Part shown: positions 7,034 through 9,157 of the stretch, in pieces
Position numbering within the stretch: the stretch's first letter is position 1
How the letters are laid out: every line of letters starts with the position of its first letter
From: Syntrophaceae bacterium
Lineage (GTDB): Bacteria; Desulfobacterota; Syntrophia; Syntrophales; UBA5619
Length of the DNA: 9,157 nt
Assembly: GCA_023249795.1 (NCBI GenBank)
Contig: JAHFBU010000023.1
Location: forward strand, 2,563 to 11,719
Reading direction: 5' to 3'
The notes under the pieces: model-generated
Told to the model about the DNA's origin: nothing
Databases searched by the model: none
The model's input: only the letters and a program-made list of their open reading frames with translations
Translations under genes and position numbers: made by a program

Positions 7034-7312
7034 ATGAAAACAGGGTTGTTGGAGAGGATCGCCACAAAGGCGTATGAACTCTACGAGAGGAATGGCAGGC
7101 GGGAGGGCGGTGAGCTCCTCGACTGGCTGGCGGCGGAGAAGATCGTTCAATATGAAAGGATGATTATCCCGGATATCGGGGGAGAATCGATGGCCCTGCT
7201 GGACTACAGGCCGGCATATGAGGAAAGGACAACCCAGCCCTCCGCGAAAAAGGCCAAACCCCGATCCGGTAAGGTGTCGCGGCGCGGACGTTCCGTATCC
7301 GCGTCATACTGA
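7034..7312 (+). CDS. DUF2934 domain-containing protein
   Basis: A 92-residue protein. The N-terminal part (about 5-38) matches the short DUF2934 pattern: IATKAYELYERNGRREGGEL followed by DWLAAEKIV. Family members are small helical proteins of unknown function. Residues 66-92 are Lys/Arg/Ser-rich and look disordered, so nucleic acid contact is possible but unproven. The ATG at 7034 follows GGGAGGAG with a seven-base gap, a strong ribosome binding site. The 169 nt after ferritin hold a weak hairpin (GCCAAT 6907-6912 with ATTGGC 6921-6926) and no convincing promoter; the hexamer TAGGAT at 6957-6962 lacks a good -35. It may therefore be transcribed separately or by read-through from ferritin. Confidence 0.82.
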   Translation: MKTGLLERIATKAYELYERNGRREGGELLDWLAAEKIVQYERMIIPDIGGESMALLDYRPAYEERTTQPSAKKAKPRSGKVSRRGRSVSASY

Positions 7313-7334
7313 CGGGCTCCGGCGCATTCCTCGT

Positions 7335-7366
7335 CCGCTCCGACAGGCCCTCGCCTGTCGAAGCGG
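7335..7366. terminator. Hairpin between convergent genes, terminator or REP-like palindrome
   Basis: CGACAGG (7341-7347) pairs perfectly with CCTGTCG (7354-7360) around a six-base loop. After a 2x2 internal loop the helix continues with CCGC (7335-7338) to GCGG (7363-7366). It begins 23 nt after the DUF2934 stop and faces the convergent secreted-protein gene ending at 7521. There is no T-run on either strand. TCCGACAGG/CCTGTCGAA arms of this kind are also seen in dispersed REP elements, so either reading is open. Confidence 0.5.
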
Positions 7367-7445
7367 AACTGATCACCTTCCAACATCCGTTCGGCAACAT
7401 TTCAGCGAAACTGATAACCGTCAAACACCCATTCGGCAACATTCC
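7362..7445. repeat. Two-copy 42-bp tandem repeat
   Basis: Unit 1 (7362-7403) and unit 2 (7404-7445) have a 42-base period. Shared parts include AACTGAT near the start and TTCGGCAACATT near the end, with single-base differences between. The period is a multiple of three, and one minus-strand frame reads MLPNGC twice, but that frame runs antisense into the DUF2934 gene and has no ribosome binding site. It is probably non-coding. The rest of the 208-nt gap (7313-7520) shows only the adjacent hairpin. Confidence 0.8.
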
Positions 7446-7520
7446 ATTGGAGTCGATTCCCTCAGACGCATATCAACTTGATTCCCATCCGCCGCCGGCT
7501 CCGGCAGGTCGGCTTCAAGC

Positions 7521-8669
7521 CTATCGCCGTTCCCGCCGTCCGGCGGATACGCCTCCCCCGGTGCGGGACGGCGGGAGGGGTCGAACGGCCTCTTCGCGGT
7601 GCAGCGGAGGGGCTGTCATCGTCTCCCGGGACGGCGCGGCAGCGGGGGAGCCGCCCGGAGCAGAATGGATCGTCACCTCGCCGCGGGCGGCGGGCGATCC
7701 GGGGGAGGCGCCTCCCGCGGCAGGCAGGGGTATGCCTCTGCCGCGCGGAGGGATGGCGCCGGTTGCCGAACCGCGCTGCGGGGGCGCGGCGACTTGTCCT
7801 CCGGTCGACGACTGCGGCGGCGCCACGGGCGTGCGTAAGACATTCCGGGGCGGCGGATTGTTGAATATCTTCCGTTCGCCTTGGGGCACCCCCGTTGACA
7901 GAAGCCCTTTCGAACGCGCCGCGCCGATACCGCCGAAGCTCCTGCCGTGATAGCGCGTTACGGGATCGATTCTGTGCACCCTGCGCTCCCGGATGTCCCG
8001 AAAATGGTTTGAAACATACACCGGCCGACGGTTGACGATCACGGTCCGGTGAAAATCGTTGAGGATGTAGTATCCGGGGAACCAGAATCCGGACCACCAG
8101 AATGGAAAAGGAACCCAGGCATACAGGTAGTAGAATTCGGGCGGCGGTATGTAGGAGGTCACGATCGGCGGTCCTTCGCTGTTGTAGTAATCGTTCACGG
8201 CCGAGGGGTTGGGGTAATTGCTGGAATCGGAGGGGCCGGGCGCGCCGCTTGCCGAGGGCGAATAGGGGTCCATCGTCAGACCGATCGCGTCCAGGACATT
8301 GTTGAATCTCCGAATCGCCTCGTCGCGGTCGACCGGTATCCTCCCCGCGCCGGCGGCGCCGAAGACCGCCTCCCGGAGTTCGCCGATGATGTCCGGAGTG
8401 ACCGGATAATCGGCGACCCACCCGTTCCGGGGCGAAATCCCGGCGTCGGCCAGCCGGTTCTCGGCCTCGATTTCATCGCCGACAGCGTCAAGGCTCAGCC
8501 CGAGAGCGAGCCTGACGGCAAGGTCGCCTTCCCGAACCAGCGGTGCGGCAATCGGCGGCGGGCCGGAGAGCGCGTCCGGCTGGGAACCGGCGGCCGCCGG
8601 CAGGAAGAGGGCCAGGGCCATGCATCCCATGAATCCAAGGGCAGCATTTCGATACGGGGTCTTTTTCAT
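7521..8669 (-). CDS. Secreted protein of unknown function with aromatic-rich core and Pro/Gly-rich tail
   Basis: No named family was recognised in this 382-residue protein. Residues 1 to about 29 are a signal peptide (MKKTPYR, hydrophobic core, AAAGS); Cys16 within it is not in a good lipobox. Residues about 45-130 are helical, with GDLAVRLALGLSLD resembling the start of an SLH-type repeat and WVADYPVTPDIIGELREAV (84-102). Residues 135-170 are Ser/Pro/Asn-rich. Residues 179-201 are dense in Trp, Tyr and Phe (YAWVPFPFWWSGFWFPGYY), followed by VIVNRRPVYVSNHFRD (210-225). Residues 260-382 are Pro/Gly/Ala/Arg-rich and probably disordered. Similar layouts occur in uncharacterised deltaproteobacterial exported proteins, as I recall them. 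The ATG at 8669 has AGGAGG ten bases upstream; the open extension to 9044 runs through the conserved regulatory block and is rejected. An envelope or surface location is inferred. Confidence 0.78.
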   Translation of the reverse strand: MKKTPYRNAALGFMGCMALALFLPAAAGSQPDALSGPPPIAAPLVREGDLAVRLALGLSLDAVGDEIEAENRLADAGISPRNGWVADYPVTPDIIGELREAVFGAAGAGRIPVDRDEAIRRFNNVLDAIGLTMDPYSPSASGAPGPSDSSNYPNPSAVNDYYNSEGPPIVTSYIPPPEFYYLYAWVPFPFWWSGFWFPGYYILNDFHRTVIVNRRPVYVSNHFRDIRERRVHRIDPVTRYHGRSFGGIGAARSKGLLSTGVPQGERKIFNNPPPRNVLRTPVAPPQSSTGGQVAAPPQRGSATGAIPPRGRGIPLPAAGGASPGSPAARGEVTIHSAPGGSPAAAPSRETMTAPPLHREEAVRPLPPSRTGGGVSAGRRERR

Positions 8670-8725
8670 CTCAGCGATTCCTCCTGACAGTTCCGGCTCA
8701 ATGCGGGCAAGGATATCTGCGATTC

Positions 8726-8751
8726 CCTGAAGCGGTTTCCGACCCTTCAGG
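8726..8751. promoter_or_regulatory. Inverted repeat upstream of the secreted-protein gene
   Basis: CCTGAAG (8726-8732) and CTTCAGG (8745-8751) form a perfect seven-base inverted repeat with a twelve-base centre, inside which CGG (8733-8735) and CCG (8739-8741) can pair. It lies 57 nt before the start codon, in the presumed leader of the minus-strand transcript. It could be an operator or an RNA hairpin. Confidence 0.35.
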
Positions 8752-8804
8752 ACCATGCTACGGTGTCCTCCGCGTCGAACATATCGGATCGGGGAGGGCT
8801 GCAC

Positions 8805-8834
8805 AATATGAATCGACTGATTGTGTTTAGGTAA
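8805..8834 (-). promoter_or_regulatory. Possible promoter for the secreted-protein gene
   Basis: Minus-strand TTACCT (8834-8829) and CATATT (8810-8805) are 18 nt apart, matching the equivalent pair in copy A. Consensus fit is weak; conservation and position are the support. The leader would be about 130 nt and would include the inverted repeat at 8726-8751. Confidence 0.3.
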
Positions 8835-8930
8835 GTCATTACTACGACAGGCGGGCAGACGCCGGTGCGCGGTCGGGGATGTCATCCGGCGATCGTTTTT
8901 ACCTGCCATTCCCCATACACTCAACCAGCG

Positions 8931-8959
8931 TTGCTTTGGATCCACCGCTTCCTTAGAAT
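8931..8959 (+). promoter_or_regulatory. Sigma-70-type promoter of the gene at 9077
   Basis: TTGCTT (8931-8936) and TAGAAT (8954-8959) are 17 nt apart, with the same hexamers and the same distance as the promoter ahead of rubredoxin. Six of the last 13 spacer bases differ from copy A. Transcription would start near 8966, giving a leader of about 110 nt. Confidence 0.6.
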
Positions 8960-9076
8960 GAGAGCCGGATTCAACGTCCTGCGCGGGAAGACCGGATCCA
9001 TTCGACAGGGTGATAGATCGGGTCGCCGGGGCAACCGTATGCATGAGTCAATCGTATGAGGGGAGGAGCGGAGAGA

Positions 9077-9157
9077 ATGAAATGCAATGACGTCGACAAG
9101 GTGAAACCGCTGGACGAACTTCTGGACGAGAAGATCGGGGAATTTGAAAGCGGAAAA
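9077..9157 (+). CDS. Unknown protein, N-terminal 27 codons
   Basis: An ATG at 9077 follows GGGAGGAG with a strong Shine-Dalgarno fit, and the frame is open to the window edge. The visible part begins MKCNDVDKVKPLDELLDEK and is acidic and probably helical. The MxC-V-LDELLD start loosely recalls the first zinc ligand and helix of putative zinc-finger anti-sigma proteins (zf-HC2 type), but the HxxxC part that would decide lies beyond the window, so no function is assigned. It is placed behind copy B of the conserved promoter block. Confidence 0.7.
   Translation, partial: MKCNDVDKVKPLDELLDEKIGEFESGK

Larger units (their letters stand above)
8802..8975. repeat. Duplicated two-module regulatory block, copy B
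   Basis: This is the second copy of the block at 3261-3492. Left module 8802-8852 and right module 8893-8940 (extending weakly to 8975) keep the order and orientation of copy A, but the middle is only 40 nt (8853-8892) rather than 98 and unrelated in sequence. The palindrome of copy A is imperfect here (AGTCATTACT, 8834-8843). As in copy A, a minus-strand gene lies to the left and a + strand gene to the right. Confidence 0.85.

Noticed and set aside
7362..7445. CRISPR-like repeat
   Set aside because: There are only two units, directly abutting with no spacer and no cas genes.
7447..8687. Several + strand open frames opposite the exported-protein gene
   Set aside because: They are Arg/Gly/Pro-rich shadows of a G+C-rich coding strand, with no good ribosome binding sites or recognisable motifs.
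8670..9044. Upstream extension of the exported-protein frame
   Set aside because: It crosses the duplicated regulatory block, and the signal peptide begins at the ATG at 8669 behind AGGAGG. The similarity of the extension to the minus-strand translation at 3301-3501 comes from the DNA repeat.

Overview
The window is a G+C-rich bacterial chromosomal segment of single-copy genes with short gaps and Shine-Dalgarno-type starts. No rRNA, tRNA, CRISPR array, phage gene or transposase was recognised. The gene set (two-subunit 2-oxoacid:ferredoxin-type oxidoreductase, rubredoxin, ferritin, AmmeMemoRadiSam radical SAM enzyme, baeRF-type protein, DUF2934, YtxH) suggests an anaerobe, most likely of the former Deltaproteobacteria (Syntrophales-like or a related Desulfobacterota group). 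That placement is an inference from gene content only.

Layout: (1) 1-407, the C-terminal end of a baeRF-type (eRF1/Pelota-like) protein on the + strand. (2) 472-3142, four minus-strand genes in the transcription order response regulator, secreted dienelactone-hydrolase-like protein, YtxH-domain protein, amrS. (3) 3143-3551, a divergent intergenic region carrying copy A of a duplicated regulatory block. (4) 3552-6864, a compact + strand cluster of rubredoxin, korA, korB and ferritin. (5) 7034-7312, a DUF2934 protein. (6) 7313-7520, a convergent gap with a hairpin and a 42-bp tandem repeat. (7) 7521-8669, a minus-strand secreted protein of unknown function. (8) 8670-9076, a second divergent intergenic region with copy B of the regulatory block. 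(9) 9077-9157, the first 27 codons of a + strand gene that runs out of the window.

The + strand cluster reads as one redox/iron unit. KorAB oxidises a 2-oxoacid to an acyl-CoA and releases low-potential electrons, rubredoxin is a one-electron carrier encoded just ahead of it, and ferritin stores iron and consumes ferrous iron plus oxidant.

The most notable non-coding signal is the duplicated block. A left module (43 of 51 identical bases) and a right module (47 of 48) flank a middle that differs in sequence and length, 98 versus 40 nt. In both copies the right module runs into a -35/-10 pair, TTGCTT and TAGAAT, with exactly 17 nt between the hexamers although the spacer sequence has diverged. 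Both copies sit between divergent genes, so rubredoxin-kor-ferritin and the unknown gene at 9077 may share a regulon.
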